Assembly: GCA_033558025.1 (NCBI GenBank)
Contig: JAUCEF010000005.1
Coordinates: forward strand, 434,001-498,000
Reading direction: 5' to 3'
DNA from: Phytophthora sp. 'mugwort'
Lineage: Eukaryota; Oomycota; Peronosporomycetes; Peronosporales; Peronosporaceae
DNA length: 64,000 bases
In this document: positions 10,499 to 23,182 of the stretch, piece after piece
Position numbering within the stretch: position 1 is the stretch's first letter
How the letters are laid out: every line of letters starts with the position of its first letter
The notes under the pieces: generated by a model
Seen by the model: the letters and a program-made list of their open reading frames with translations, nothing else
Database searches by the model: none
Told to the model about the DNA's origin: nothing
Translations under genes and position numbers: made by a program

Positions 10499-11842
10499 TT
10501 ACTTCAGTTTGCTGGCAACGGCATCCACGTGAGGAACGGTAGATAGCTTGCCGACAGAAGCCACAGAAGGGGTAGACTTCAGTGCCTTTTGAGCCAATTC
10601 CTGCAGCTTAGCGGCCGTCACACCGTCAACGAGCTCCGACGGCGACTTCGACACGAAGCCAGTAGTGGCGATGAGGCCCACGCGGCCTAGAGTACCCGCC
10701 TGGGTGCTGTACTGCTCGAGAGCTTCGAGGGCCGCTGTGGTCTTGGCCGCAGCCAGCTCCTCCTTAGTAGCCGGGGCCGAGGCGACCTTCTTGAGCTCAG
10801 CAGCAAACGAGTCGACGAGAGCACCAGCCTCCGAAGGGACGGCATAGCCCGACAGACCCACGAGAGCAGCATCACTGTAGCTCGACAGGAAGGCCGAGGC
10901 CTTCTTGTTGTTAAGCCGCAGGCTCAGCAAAGCGCGCAGCACCTGTGAGGCGCCGAAGTCGGCGGACTCGCAGCCAACGGTGGGCAGAGCCAGAGCGACG
11001 TGCGTGAACTTGCCCGCCATTTTGACGCGGGTCTCGCCGCCCACGTACTTGGCCGACACACTAGGGGCCTTCGTGCCTTGGACGAACGAGCCGAAGTACT
11101 CGTTGGCCAAATCAGTGAGCGTGCTGTGGGCCACGCCAGCGCCGACAAGGGCGGCGTTGGACGTGTTGACGTACTTGTCGTAGTAGGCCCAGAGCGCCTC
11201 AGGGTTGAGTGCGCTAAGGTTCTCCACAGACACGAGCGGGCGGCCAAGCCCCACATCGTCGTAGAAGGCAGCGGCGTGTACGGCCTCAAGCAATGAGGAC
11301 GAGGTGTCGTCGGCGGTCTTCTCGAATTCAGCCTGCACCAGCTTTTTCTGCTCGTCTACGTCGTAGAGCGCGAACTTAGGGGCCAGCGTGGACTCGGCCA
11401 GGATCTCGGACGCCGCTTCCAGCTTGTCGGGAAGCACGCTAACGCTGTATCGCACGAAATCACGGCCAACCTGGGCGCTCACGACGCCGCCGATGGCCTC
11501 GACGTCACGGTACAGACGCAAATCGGAGCGGTTCTGCGTTGCGCGGAAGGCCATTTTTGCAAACAACTGCGACACACCCGCCGTCTCCTCGTTTTCGTCA
11601 CGCACGCCCGTGGTGAGCTGCACGCCAATGGTGGACACGGGGGCAGCACGGTCGTCCGAGCCCAGCTTTAGACCCGACGAGGCCGTGGACGTGGTGAGCT
11701 TAGCGGCGGCGGCGGCTTGTGGCTGAATCTTGGGCACCGACGGAAACTCCTCGCTCAGAGTTACGCTGGGCATGGCGCTGCCCTTGGTGAACAGCGAGCG
11801 CGACGCGCGGACCGCGAGCTTGGAGGACGACGACGCGAGCAT
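10499..11842 (-). CDS. UQCRC2: Cytochrome bc1 complex core protein 2-like (M16 family)
   Basis: Single-exon 447-residue frame starting at ATG 11842. The N-terminus MLASSSSKLAVRASRSLFTK is a clear mitochondrial presequence. The rest follows the M16 peptidase fold: a first half with ISTIGVQLTTGVRDENEETAG-type strand/helix and AFRATQNRSDLRLYRDVEA, a mid helix FYDDVGLGRPLVSVENL, and a second half with MAGKFTHVALALPTVG. The zinc-binding HxxEH found in MPP-beta and active M16 enzymes is absent. The loop of MPP-alpha (glycine-rich) is not obvious either, so the complex III core subunit 2 is the best match. It would sit on the matrix side of complex III. Strong Ala/Ser/Lys composition is usual for this subunit. 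It shares an 887-bp divergent upstream region with the RME-8 homologue. Confidence 0.8.
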   Translation of the reverse strand: MLASSSSKLAVRASRSLFTKGSAMPSVTLSEEFPSVPKIQPQAAAAAKLTTSTASSGLKLGSDDRAAPVSTIGVQLTTGVRDENEETAGVSQLFAKMAFRATQNRSDLRLYRDVEAIGGVVSAQVGRDFVRYSVSVLPDKLEAASEILAESTLAPKFALYDVDEQKKLVQAEFEKTADDTSSSLLEAVHAAAFYDDVGLGRPLVSVENLSALNPEALWAYYDKYVNTSNAALVGAGVAHSTLTDLANEYFGSFVQGTKAPSVSAKYVGGETRVKMAGKFTHVALALPTVGCESADFGASQVLRALLSLRLNNKKASAFLSSYSDAALVGLSGYAVPSEAGALVDSFAAELKKVASAPATKEELAAAKTTAALEALEQYSTQAGTLGRVGLIATTGFVSKSPSELVDGVTAAKLQELAQKALKSTPSVASVGKLSTVPHVDAVASKLK

Positions 11843-12729
11843 CTCGACGAGGGTCTAGAGAGCAATAGAGAGGTGGGGTGCGGCTTCAACGCGTTTCTGT
11901 GCTCAGCGCCTGAGAGCCTCACACGCGCCGCTCACCACCAAAACCCGTCTTTTCACCTCGTTTTTGAGGTTTTATGCTACGTTTTCACTTAGACTAAGTA
12001 TTGACGAAAGTGTATTACAAAATCCTAGTCAAAACAAGTCGCACTTTAGAGGGTGACTAAAATCGTACCTTAACTGAAGCCATGCACCAGAACTTCGGCA
12101 CACTTGATATACAGGATCTCTATCCATAATCATTCCATCACTGAATTAACCGTATGGATTCAAAACCTCAGCCAGCGGCAGTACCAGTAAGAACGCGCTT
12201 GGCTTTTATCGCCGAATTTGTAGGGCATTGTGGAATCGGTTGACTGTGCACACGTGGTCAGGCAGTATGCCCAACTACATCTCGATAATATACATCACAT
12301 CATGGAGTTCTCAGCGTAATTTCGTCACCGCTTCACCCCGACAGCAGGTTATCGCCACGGTAGATACTGCAACTTATGATAAGTCAGCACTTCCAATTAC
12401 GTACCTGGACGACATCCGCGCGGATTCCGTGCCTTTGTCAGGCACGCAACCGACGCTGACAAACGTTCATGGCACGTAGTTGAAGTTAGTAGGAGTGAGG
12501 GTCATCGCACTTATATGAGCTACCTCTGTAGCTCACGACCTTTCGCGCTCTCTGCCGCTTTAGATGTCACTAGCGAATAAAGGCGGCAGAAAGCGAAGCC
12601 ACAAGATTGAGGCGAGAAGAGAATCCAGTGGCAGGGCAGAAACAAAAGACAAGCTGCAGCGCCCGAGACATCGCAGACGCCAACCAGAAGAAAAAAGTCG
12701 ACGTTATCGTCAGCACTGCACTCCCGACC
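11843..12729. promoter_or_regulatory. Divergent intergenic region
   Basis: Lies between the starts of the UQCRC2-like gene (minus) and the RME-8-like gene (plus), so it must hold both promoters. No TATA box stands out. A short plus-strand open frame at 12228-12479 has no recognisable features. In the RME-8 frame there is an in-frame stop TAG near 12572, and the first in-frame ATG is 12730. Confidence 0.5.
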
Positions 12730-15700
12730 ATGGAGATGAAGCGCGTGGTGGCGCGCTTCATGGTGCACAAGGTGGGCAGTTTCGTGGTCAAGGAGCGTGT
12801 GTTGTGCTTCGGCGAGTACTCGTTCTCGACGCTGGATCGTGAAAACCAGCAGGTGACCAATGCGTGGCCTTATGAGGACGTGGACGGCGCCAATGTATTG
12901 GAGGGCGAAACAGACTTTGTCATCCACACGCCCCGCCACCGCATCAAGAAGACGGTCTACCGCTGTCATTTCCGCATGGAGGTGCTAGTCTGCCTCATGC
13001 GGCTGCGCAGCCAGCACTACGCCAAGATGCCCAATGCGCCCCATACCCTGCCCGCTGAGCTTCAGACGCACGCGTTCCAGAGCCTAAAGTACCACAAGAG
13101 CGGCGTGCAGTCCTCGTGCGTTGTGGAGGTCCGCCCTGACGGCATTTACCAACGGGACACTGAGGGAGACGTCATGAGTCATGTCCCGTACACGAGTCTC
13201 GTATCCATCGACCTCATCTGTGACGATCATGAAGCCATAGCGTTGAATCACTCGGATAACTCCAGTTTGTTCATTGTTCCGAGACGCACAGAGCTGGCAC
13301 AAGCCATCAACAAAGTCATGAAAGCCTACGGCATGCAGATCAACGAGTACCGCAAGAAAACCATGGAGGCGGCGTTGAAAGACGATGGAAAGGCGTCCGT
13401 GACGACCAGTGTGTCCTTCGAGTACCAGGTACTCAAGGTCTCGCAGTCGAATGAGTCGAGTGCGGTTCCGAGGACACTTTCGGTTTCGGAAAAGTACATT
13501 ACTGAGTACGCTACAACCAAAACGGTGGTTTCTAGTCGCCCATTGTCGAGAATTTACACATTGATCATGTACCAAGATACACTGCAGGCATTCCAAGTCG
13601 TGTACGTGGACGGCGTCATGCGCAAGTATTATTCCGCTCAACGTGAGAGGATTGTGTGTGAATTATTGGCTTCTTGTCACGCTCTAGGGAACTATCAAGT
13701 GGGTGTGGAGATGGCGGAAGTTGCAGACTCGGTGCGCATGATACCACGCAAAATCATCTTGCAAGAAGGCAACAAGATCGCGAACACTATTCCGAATGTG
13801 AATGTGATGGACCGTGAGCTCCGTGTCGCGCAAGCCAACATTTTACAGTTACTAGCGCTACATGGCTATCGCAAGACGGCACGAACGCAACGACAGCTCC
13901 CTCGCGGCCTCGACGAAGAGATGCACTCGTTGGCTATGGAGCTTAATGCAAACACGCCAACTTCCGGTGTGATTGCTCAGCCTAACAAGCCTTTCGATAA
14001 GGTACTTTATGTGCTTGCACGTGAGCTACATGATATTGTTGGTCGACATGGCGCGACGCATGATTTTGTGAGCACATACCTTCAGTCGATCTATCGCCTG
14101 ACGCTTGCACCACCTGCTATCAACGAGTTCATGAAAATTCTGACAGAGGTACATTATTCGCTATCTCATGATATTTTGCTGGGGTTTTCTAACATGACTT
14201 TTTTGTGTGTGTCTATCTCATTTCTTAGCGTGGAGAAGAATATATCGGCACAATCTCAAAGATTTTGATGAGCAAGAACTCGATTGCTATCTACTGGATG
14301 TTAATGGTCCTCAGCCGAGCGATGGAGTCAAAGGCGCACAAGCTTCAGTTTCGCCAGCTTTTACTATCCAACAGTACCTTCATGATGACGCTTCTTTCAT
14401 TGTTAGATGAGGATACCCATGTAAGTCCGCCCTCATCTGATTGACAATAGCGGTGTTATTTGTGTCCAACGCGTGCCTGTGTTGTGTAGACGGGTGCATT
14501 CTTGTCTGAGTTGCCAACGATGAAGTTGTGCCAGTTTATTCTGCTACTGGTGAAGGCCAACGTCGAGAAGCAGCGGAAACACTCCGAAACGCTGTATCAA
14601 CACTTGGCGACAAAGTATCGTATGATGCTTCGAATTCTCTTCAGCTTTCCTGGTTTAGCTACAGTGGAGGCCTGCGTGGGAATTCTGAGCAGAATGACGA
14701 AAAACCCAGCATTTTTGCACTTTGGCAACATGGGCTCCCCGTTACGGTCCAACGATGGAAAAATCCCTCGGCAATCCCTCAGCTTTGGTGAAACGCTGAA
14801 CTTTGGTCCAGGGAGCCAACGTGGGGCACCAGTAGCCCCACTGTCTCGGGCTCCACTGTATTCTTCCAGAAGAAACAATTACGCGTTAAGCCGAAACAAT
14901 ACGCTCTCATCATCAGAGTCAACTTTAAGTGATGCGTCTAGTCTTCCGGCAAATGTGGTAGTCGTTCAGAATCCGGAAGTGCTTTTGCGACAATATCGGC
15001 AATTTCTCGAAGCAGCATGCGGGTCATTAAAGATGGGGATTGATCAGTACGACGACCCGGTATTCTTGCGACTTCGTTACAGATGCCGCAATATTTTCTT
15101 GCAGGAGCTCATGAGTCATTTGGTGGGTAATTTCGAAGAATTCAAGCGCGTGTATAGTGTTGACTGCTGCCAATTCAGTGGCTTCATCGGAACGGCAGAT
15201 GGACAGCGAGAAAAGACTAAGTTTTATCTAACTCCTCGAGCTTTGATTGCTGTCCGAATTGTAACTAAGCATACTCACGAATTTGAGTTCCGGTCAATAG
15301 AAGAAATTACTCAAGCGATGGCGATCCCAGATGCGTTCATCCTCACAGTGAAGAACAAATTGAAGTTTATTTACGCCGACCAAAGCAGCGAGATCATAGA
15401 AAAAATGAATGCCTTGGCTGGTGTTATCGGAATCCATCTTCGATTCACAACTCGGGACAAGCTTCCTAAACAGCAATCGGAAAAGCCCCTCGATCAATCC
15501 GCTTTTCAGTCGAATGATTTGTTTGATGTCCAGAGACGGACTGGCAGGCATGGATCCACATATTTGCGAAAGAAAAAGCTTTGTTTCGTTGACGGAACCA
15601 TTGAAGAATTTACCAACTCGTCAAAGAAGATATACGATCTGAAGGATTTGCGGCACGTAGTGGTCCCTGGGTTGGAAAGCGATGACACACAGGTTATGGT

Positions 15701-18700
15701 GGCGTTGGAGTTTTCGGATTGCAGTCGCGTCGTTTACGTGCCATACGACATCGAAAAGTTCCTGGCGGCGCTGTATGATGGATATCGCTTTGTCGCAAAT
15801 TATAATGTATCGCTAAGCCGAGAGTTCTCAAATCTGAACCCGAGAATGTCTCCTAGGGCACTCTTGAAGGATGAGCACGAACGTTTTCTCTATCTCAACC
15901 ATGATGGACTCTACATTCCAGCACATGGAGTTCTGGAAAAAGAATTTGAAGTGATGAGTGGAAAAGGCATGAGCATCACATCTGCAACCAACAGGGTCAC
16001 GTTTGCTCTCGAAAGCTTAAACATGAACGTTGAAATGGAAGATTTTGCGGGAAAAGCGATGCGTGGACGCTTGGAAAAACTGTCATTCGGTTCTTTGCTT
16101 CGAGGGGTAAACAATTTGGTAAGAGAAGTTTGGATCGGGATTTACATCGGATGCAATATCTAACACCTAGTTTCTAATGTTTCTTCCTTGTACTATTGGG
16201 ACAGCTTGAGCACTCTTGTAAGCCACCGATCCGTGCAAACGAAATTTGTGTTATCCTGGAAACGTTTTGTCGAATTAATGACGGCTGTTATCGGATTGCG
16301 ATGGAACAGTCAAACGGCGGTGCGATGGTCGTGATTCCAATGTTGGCCCAAATATTGGTTTCTGGTGATCCGATTGCAACTGTGTGGGCAGTTAATGCGC
16401 TTCATTCACTGATCGCTGACAAATCACGTTCAAATTCGCATCGGGCAGCTGAAAAGGCTATCCGCTTTCAAGTGTTTGAGCATCAAAAGCTTATATCGCT
16501 ATTGACTGGCCTTCTGGAACAACGAAATCCAAGCTCCACACTGGTCATGTTGCAACTGGTTCTGGATGCACTCGTTGTTTCTCGCCACAGTACCGATACT
16601 GACCATTTCGATGCGATCGTGAAAGATCTTGGGGGAAAGTATACACTGCTGCTTGAACTAGCTTCTCAAAACGTGAATGCAGGCTTGACCGCTGCTGTTA
16701 TTTGTGTCCTGAAGGTGATCGTTGATCACGGCGATCATAAAGTACGCCGACGTATTTGCGACGTTGCCCTAGACTCCGGCCTTACTATCAAGCATCTGCA
16801 CAAGGCATTTTTCAACCCCTCTGAAAACGCGAAGGAGACGTATCAGTACATTGCAAGCATCTGGATGACTCATCACAAGGCCTCCCACGAAATGTTAGTG
16901 AGGATTCTTCCCCATGGGTTTATTCGAATGATTTCTAGCCCGATGGTGCGAAAATTGTTGAAAAAGCAGCGAGCTCGACAGACCGAGTCCGTGCGACGGA
17001 AGAGCAAACATCAACTGCAGAACCAAGTTGACGGCTCAGAGTGGTTCATCCGTCGCATGCAGCTCCAGATCGGAACACTGTTTGCAAGTGGCTCTGTAAA
17101 AGAAGCTCGAGTCAAGGAGGACCCCTCGCGAATGAATTATCCTGGTGAATCATCGACTGACATGGCACTGCTGTCGAGCATGGTCAGCAAAGATTTTATG
17201 CTTCCAGACTTGATTTGGAATGAACAAACGAGAGGTGAACTGAAAGTTGCTCTTACGTTGGCGATTGAAGAATTTGACCAGTTTAAGGCGAATCAAGCAG
17301 CTACGTTATCGTTGGTTGCGTCTCGAGTAGGAAGCAGTGAGCCCAAGTGGAACCACGGCCAGTTTTCTGTGAGGTACGAAAGCATTGCTCAGGAACTTCA
17401 AGTTGACCGATTTTACCTACGTGTCATTACGGAAAGGATAAACGATGGGTCATTGCAGCTGTCAGAAGTTGCCAAAATTGTTCGCGCGATGGAAACAGGA
17501 ACGCATCGAGGAAAGTTAAAAGACTCAAGCAGCCTTTTCTTTGCCAGCATGGATATTGCAAAGGATCCAGCGAAGTTCTTCAATGAGGTGTATCAATGTT
17601 GGCTGGAGCATCTTCATCTGAACAATATTCCGTTATCAGGAACAAATGATTGGTCTGCAAGTGGAAGCAATGGGTTTCCTCAATTTACTGGAGCAACTGG
17701 AAGCGAACAACATGGCCATTCCATGCTGATGATACTGATAGAGCTAGCCAATGTGTTCCCCGAAGCCCGACCGATTACGAGACATCGAGCCAGGTTTCTT
17801 ACTGAGTTATTACGGAATTCTTACCTGGCTAGTGAGATCCAAGATATTGTGGAGTTGATGTCCGGATTAAGTCTGTCTGGAGATGCTTGCGCGGAGTTGT
17901 GTACGAAGAATCACATCCAAGTGTTGTTGTACATGTCGTTGCTGTCACACAGGCGCCAAACAGCACCAATTGAAAGTGACATGACGAATGATCACGGTGA
18001 TATACCAATGATGGATTCATTTAACATGTCGGAAGCTAACGAGACCTCTTCAGTTCCTATAGCAGAACTTTCCCTGTACGAGGAATCCAGGTATGCGCTC
18101 AAATGGAGCATTAAGCTTAAGGCCATGGGCGAAGCTGATGAAGGCAGTATGATTAAAGGTCCATCTTCTGCGAACGACCTAAAGGAATTTCTGGATGCGG
18201 ATCCTTTCATTGTGCATCGTCAGATCGACTCCCTATACGTTTGCTGCTGCTCTATGCACGGACGCGAAAATGTTGACAATGGTGAGCACATATGGAAGTC
18301 GATGTTTGAATATCCTGAATTGCGATGGATGGAGCTTACCGACGAGCCGATTGACACAAGCTGTGCAGTGTTCGCCTTGAAGTCACTGAGAAACTTCATG
18401 GTTAGAGATCAACGCAAAGCTACGGTTGGAAACAAACATTTGTGGCCTCCCTCCTTGGTGAATACCGTGGTAGCTTATACGTCTTCATTAGCATTGCTGG
18501 TTCAGCTGCTTCTCGTAAACAATTCGAATGTGCGGAGGTATGTCTGCGAGATGCTGATGTCTCTCAGCGAAGATGAACTGCAGGAGCTCTATAAATATGG
18601 AGCCTTCTACTTCATTTTGTCTACAGTTGCGAATCCTAGTGGAGCTGATAAGGCGCCTTGCTTCGTTCCAGAAGCCGCTTTGCTGAAGCGGGTCCACAGA

Positions 18701-21700
18701 ATTCAACGGTCATCGGAGCGGTACGTGGGGCAAAGCTATCTGACTGATATGCTACCCGAGTCTCTCATCGGGATTTTGGACTCGGAGACTCCCGAACACT
18801 TTGCCGATGTGTACAGCGGTCGAAAGCGTGATAAGCGTGCTCTGTGGTCATCAACGATGAGGTTGCATTTGCACGAGATGATGGATGAGCACCTCCGCGA
18901 GTTTAAAGAAAATTTGAAGATGAGCGTCGCGGCGAAGTACGACTACACTCCGATCCCTCCGATCTCTTACCTAGAGTTGTCTGGAGATGTCTACTGCAGT
19001 GGTTTCTATCTTTCAAGATTTAACCAGTCCAATTCAGATGCCGAAGAGGTGGAGGATCCGGTTTTTATGATGAAAAGTATTGAAGAGAAGTGGCGATACC
19101 TGGTACGGCGTCAGGCGGATGGTATGGAAGACGATATGGATCATTCCGACGCTTACAAAATCTTTGGCTGGAGCGAAGAAGTAACATATTCATCAACAGA
19201 TTTGCGCTCGCGTTATAGAGAGTTGTGTCAGCAAGAAGTCGAAGTAACCACAATTCGCCAAGCGTTTGATTCTCTATGTGCTGTACTCGAGCGCAAGAAC
19301 GAAGCTGATGGTGGAAAGACATCGGATGAAGTTGTCGAGCGTATTTTGAAATCGCAACTGCAGTTGCTTGACAAGTATGGTTTTCAGTTTTTTTCATACG
19401 AGTCTTCGACACTTGACCTGCTTATCCGCGCGCTGACATCGCGGTCAGCTAAAGAATCTAAATTTCGAAGCCTTGCGGTGCAAGTTTTGCAGCGCTTACT
19501 CTCCGTTGCGCCTCAAAATGGTCCACTTCTAGTTACGATCGATGGTAGTTGGGACGCCGTTCTCGACTTAGTGGAAATCTGTGCATATGGTCACGATGTG
19601 GCAGCGAAGGAGAGCATGTTTTCCATTCTTAAACTGCTCCTCACTTCTGAAGAGGGGGTGCAGTCGCTTCTAGGAGATAAAAATGCGTCTAGCGAGGTGC
19701 CACCGTCAAGAGCATTCGACTATAGCTACTTCGGAGACGATGACAACACGTCATTTTTTACTGCGACAGAGTACACGTCTCAAAATGGAGCGGGCAAGTC
19801 TAGGTACGCCCAGCGTGTATATTCCTTGCTAGATGATGTCATTCTTTCTTTCGAAAACATTCAACCGTGGCACATCCAGAAAATGTCGTTTGAAATCGCG
19901 TCGTCACTTTGCCGGAGCCGTGAACTGCAAGAGCAGATTATGTCTTCCACGCGGGTATTTTGGAAGGGCCTCTATTTGATCTTGGCGTCAGCCGAGAGTT
20001 CATCAGGAATTGACACGGCACAGGAAAGCACTACGGCGTTGGAGAAGCAGGAGCGTGATATGTTGGAGAGCGCGTTCGGAGCCCTTCGGTCGTTAGCTTT
20101 GGGACCGGCTGGCAACAGCCGATCGGCTGGACTTGAAGCTTTAGCAAATCTCCTTCCAATGGACTTCTTGGATTGTCTCGAAAAGCCAAATGGGCACGAC
20201 TTCTGTACCATTTTGCTGTCTGATATTCGCGAGCCAACCTGCATCTGGAACGAAAGCACGCGGAATGAACTTTGTCAGCTTACGGAAGAGTTCTGTACGG
20301 ACCCGAATGGTGACGGAGTGTCTTTTCTGGAAAGTGCCACCACCTACATGTACAATTGCATCAGCTCCGAGCCGTATGTAGGAGGGATATATCTACTAAT
20401 ATTGCTCGAAAAGTCGGAGGTGGACCCCCAAGCAGTCACTGAGGACATGCTGTATCCGACTACAGCGGTTGACTTTGTAGAATCTCTCTTTTGTTTTCTG
20501 AACGAAAACAGAGATCCCAAGCTCGGCATTTACTCTGATACTATGCCGGCATTAGACTGCTTAAGTCTTCTTTGTGACTTGCCAGGCTTTCGACCCGCCT
20601 TTGTGGAGTGCTTGGAGCAGCACGTTGATGATGAGGATGCAGTGAACGCCTCAATTTCGGTGGCTACGCTCGGTAGATATCTGCTTCCATTTGACGGCGA
20701 TGATAAAGCTAAGGCGGCAGTATCAATATCATCTCGTCGGTCGTTGTCGACGTATGGGTTCAAAGCCAAGGCTGAGTCTGACGATGCTCCAACTGCAATG
20801 GAAGAGGAGTTTGGAAATGTGGATTATTTGGCCCGTCAAGAAATGGCGCTGCTTATCGTTAACAAAATTTGTGGTTTTGAGTGCAACTTGGAGCGAATGT
20901 TAGCACCTTTCTGCCAGTTCACGTGGTGTCTTCAAGTTATCACTGATCATCTCGGTTACGAGCAAGCATTTTATGCGCTATCCTGTCTGGCTGAGCTGTG
21001 CGACACCTGCCTAGTGATTGCCGAGTACGTGCAAGATAGCGGGCTGTGGGTTGAGATCTTGGGCATCGCGCTGCAATCGAGACAGCATGTTCTCCATGAG
21101 CACTTCCTCCGAGCTGAAGCGCTGCGGGAGCCCGCATTTGAAGTTTTGTACGCGTTGCTGATGAAAGACTTGGCATTGCGAGAAAAGATGTACAGTGGGC
21201 TTTGTCGGTTTCTTCCCTACCCGGTCGTGTACCAAATTCACTTGGATCCCAACAAAGCCACTCGATTCTTCGATGATAACCATGAGAAAAGTGACTTGAT
21301 TTGGAATTCCCACAGGCGAACGGAAGTGCGAAAGAAGTTGGACCAAATTATTTGTCGGAATCGGATAGAGCGATCAGTTGCAAAGCGAGACTCAGTTTTG
21401 CTTGACGACGAGACAGATTTCATCGCGTATCCCCATAACTTCGTGGCGGGTTTGTACATTGATCGTTTCTTGTCTCGCCCAGACCCAGAAAAGCTGACAA
21501 ATCCAGCATATAATCTGGAGTTACTTTTCCAGCTGTGGAGAACTCAACTTGGCCAACTGATGAGCTTCGATTTACAACCCCCCCCGGACAATCTCAAGAA
21601 CATTGCCGATGAAATTGACAAGTATACTATAGCCATGACGCACATTTTGCGAGCGTCGCTTGAGATTGACGAAAGCATTGCTAACAACCGCATGCCGGAA

Positions 21701-23044
21701 CAGATCGTGAAGCTTGTGCGCTATTGTAATCAGCACTTGATAACAAGCTTTCCGTACCGTTGCGTGTTGCGTATCGCCCGGCGCTTAGTGCAGTTCCCAG
21801 ATATCACCTCGAAAGAATTTGTAGAGCTGCTTATTTGCCGAATCACCATGCAGCATCCGGACATCCCATACTTGTTGAAGGTGCTTCGGCGTGTGTTGGA
21901 GGCACGTAATACGGTACTGACGGAAAACGCGACGAAAGACGACCCCGAGTACTGGTTGAGGGACCTCAAGTACTACCCTCAAATGCTGGCGTTCCTTGAA
22001 GGGATGGTGGAAAATAAGGAACAGGTCGAGGCTCCTCTTCTGTCCAATGTGAACCGCGTCCTGCGCATCATTCATGCTGAAGAGCCGAAGGAAACCCATT
22101 TGAAACAGATATCGCGTAGCTTTATGGGACGTTGGCACAACTTCACACTAGAAAGCAGGCCATCGATGCTCCGCAACTCGATCAAGACTGGGCAGTCGGA
22201 AATAAAGCCACCAGTGAGTACCGCAGCAACGAACATTGAATCTACCAGCCCGGATATCATGAGCACGCAAAGTTTCGATGTGGATGGAGCAAGAGGAATA
22301 CCCTCAGAAGCAACGAGTACTCAAAGCTTCGACGTGGATGACGAAAGAGAGCCTTCCATCCGAGTCGATATAAAGGGCGTTCCTGACGATCGTGAAATTG
22401 ACATCGACGGCACGTTTATCCAAGCACCTCCGAAGAGCATCAACTTCGCTGGCGGTGCTGTCGAGCTGACAGATGCTGTTGCTCCTCGTAGCTTTCGGTA
22501 CAAGGGTGACGCGCACAATTCCCCCTTGCCATCTCCCACGTCGGTCCGCTACTCGACGCTAGGAGCTCGATACGAACCTATGGACTCCCAGTATCACTCC
22601 AAGAAGGCAGCCGAGTATGATGAGCACGAAGATGATGAGGACATCTTCGCCACTCGACCGCGTCGTGGAAGTTTACCCTTGAAGCCAGACGACATCGATG
22701 TGAAGAGGGTCAATGGCAATGGATTCGCTTCGACTGCTGTAGGCGGCATCCCAATGAGCAGCATCAACGTCAGCAACTTCATCTCACAAGCGCCAACAAC
22801 CCGAAGGCGGGACCAAACGGCGGCTGAAGTCCCATCGGAGACGACGACCTATCTGAGTCGACAGAGCGGAATGAGTGGCGTGACCTCCGAGCGACGCTAC
22901 TCGCTGCTGGACTCATGGAAGGCCCCAAGCTCAGCAGCGCCAAACTCATCGCTGACAACGCTCACAATTTCCCGACGGGGTCGCCGAGCTGCTGCCGTGT
23001 ACAGCCGCCACAAGTCTAAGAAGAAGCGATGGTTCAACAGATAG
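12730..23044 (+). CDS. Very large RME-8/DNAJC13-like endosomal protein with degenerate J domain
   Basis: Four exons: 12730-14148, 14229-14420, 14490-16118, 16205-23044, GT-AG introns of 80, 69 and 86 bp; 10,080 bp, 3,359 residues. Start is the first ATG in frame. The N-terminal PH-like region is visible (VVARFMVHKVGSFVVKERVL, then NAWPYEDVDGANVLEG). Exon 3 holds a second group of beta-rich PH-like segments (about residues 765-1080). Four IWN-type repeats are seen near residues 1416 (LIWNEQTRGEL), 1958 (ALWSSTMRLHL), 2426 (CIWNESTRNEL) and 2779 (LIWNSHRRTEV). Between the second and third lies DAYKIFGWSEE...LRSRYRELCQQEVEV...IRQAFDSLCAVL, which is a J domain in outline but lacks HPD. RME-8 acts with Hsc70 on early endosomes in retromer/WASH and clathrin traffic. 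The last 270 residues are Ser/Asp-rich, with STQSFDVD twice. Animal homologues are about 2,250 residues. Confidence 0.9.
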
Positions 23045-23182
23045 TTGAAGCGTACGGAGCATTTTTGCATTTCTCTCTAAATCTAAAAAAACAAGTTGAA
23101 GGTGAGACCATCACTCTGCATCTTGTTCGCATTCAACTCCGCTTGCTACCCTGTATTTGCGCGGTGGAAGTGTAGATTGACG

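Noticed and set aside
10420..10506. Small plus-strand exon MPHLKLGLLTD with a good donor
   Set aside because: Would splice into sequence antisense to the UQCRC2-like gene; no supporting downstream frame.
12564..12842. Plus-strand frame starting MSLANKGGRKRSHK
   Set aside because: Overlaps the RME-8 start in another frame; the RME-8 frame has clear homology and the other is Arg/Gly noise from GC-rich DNA.
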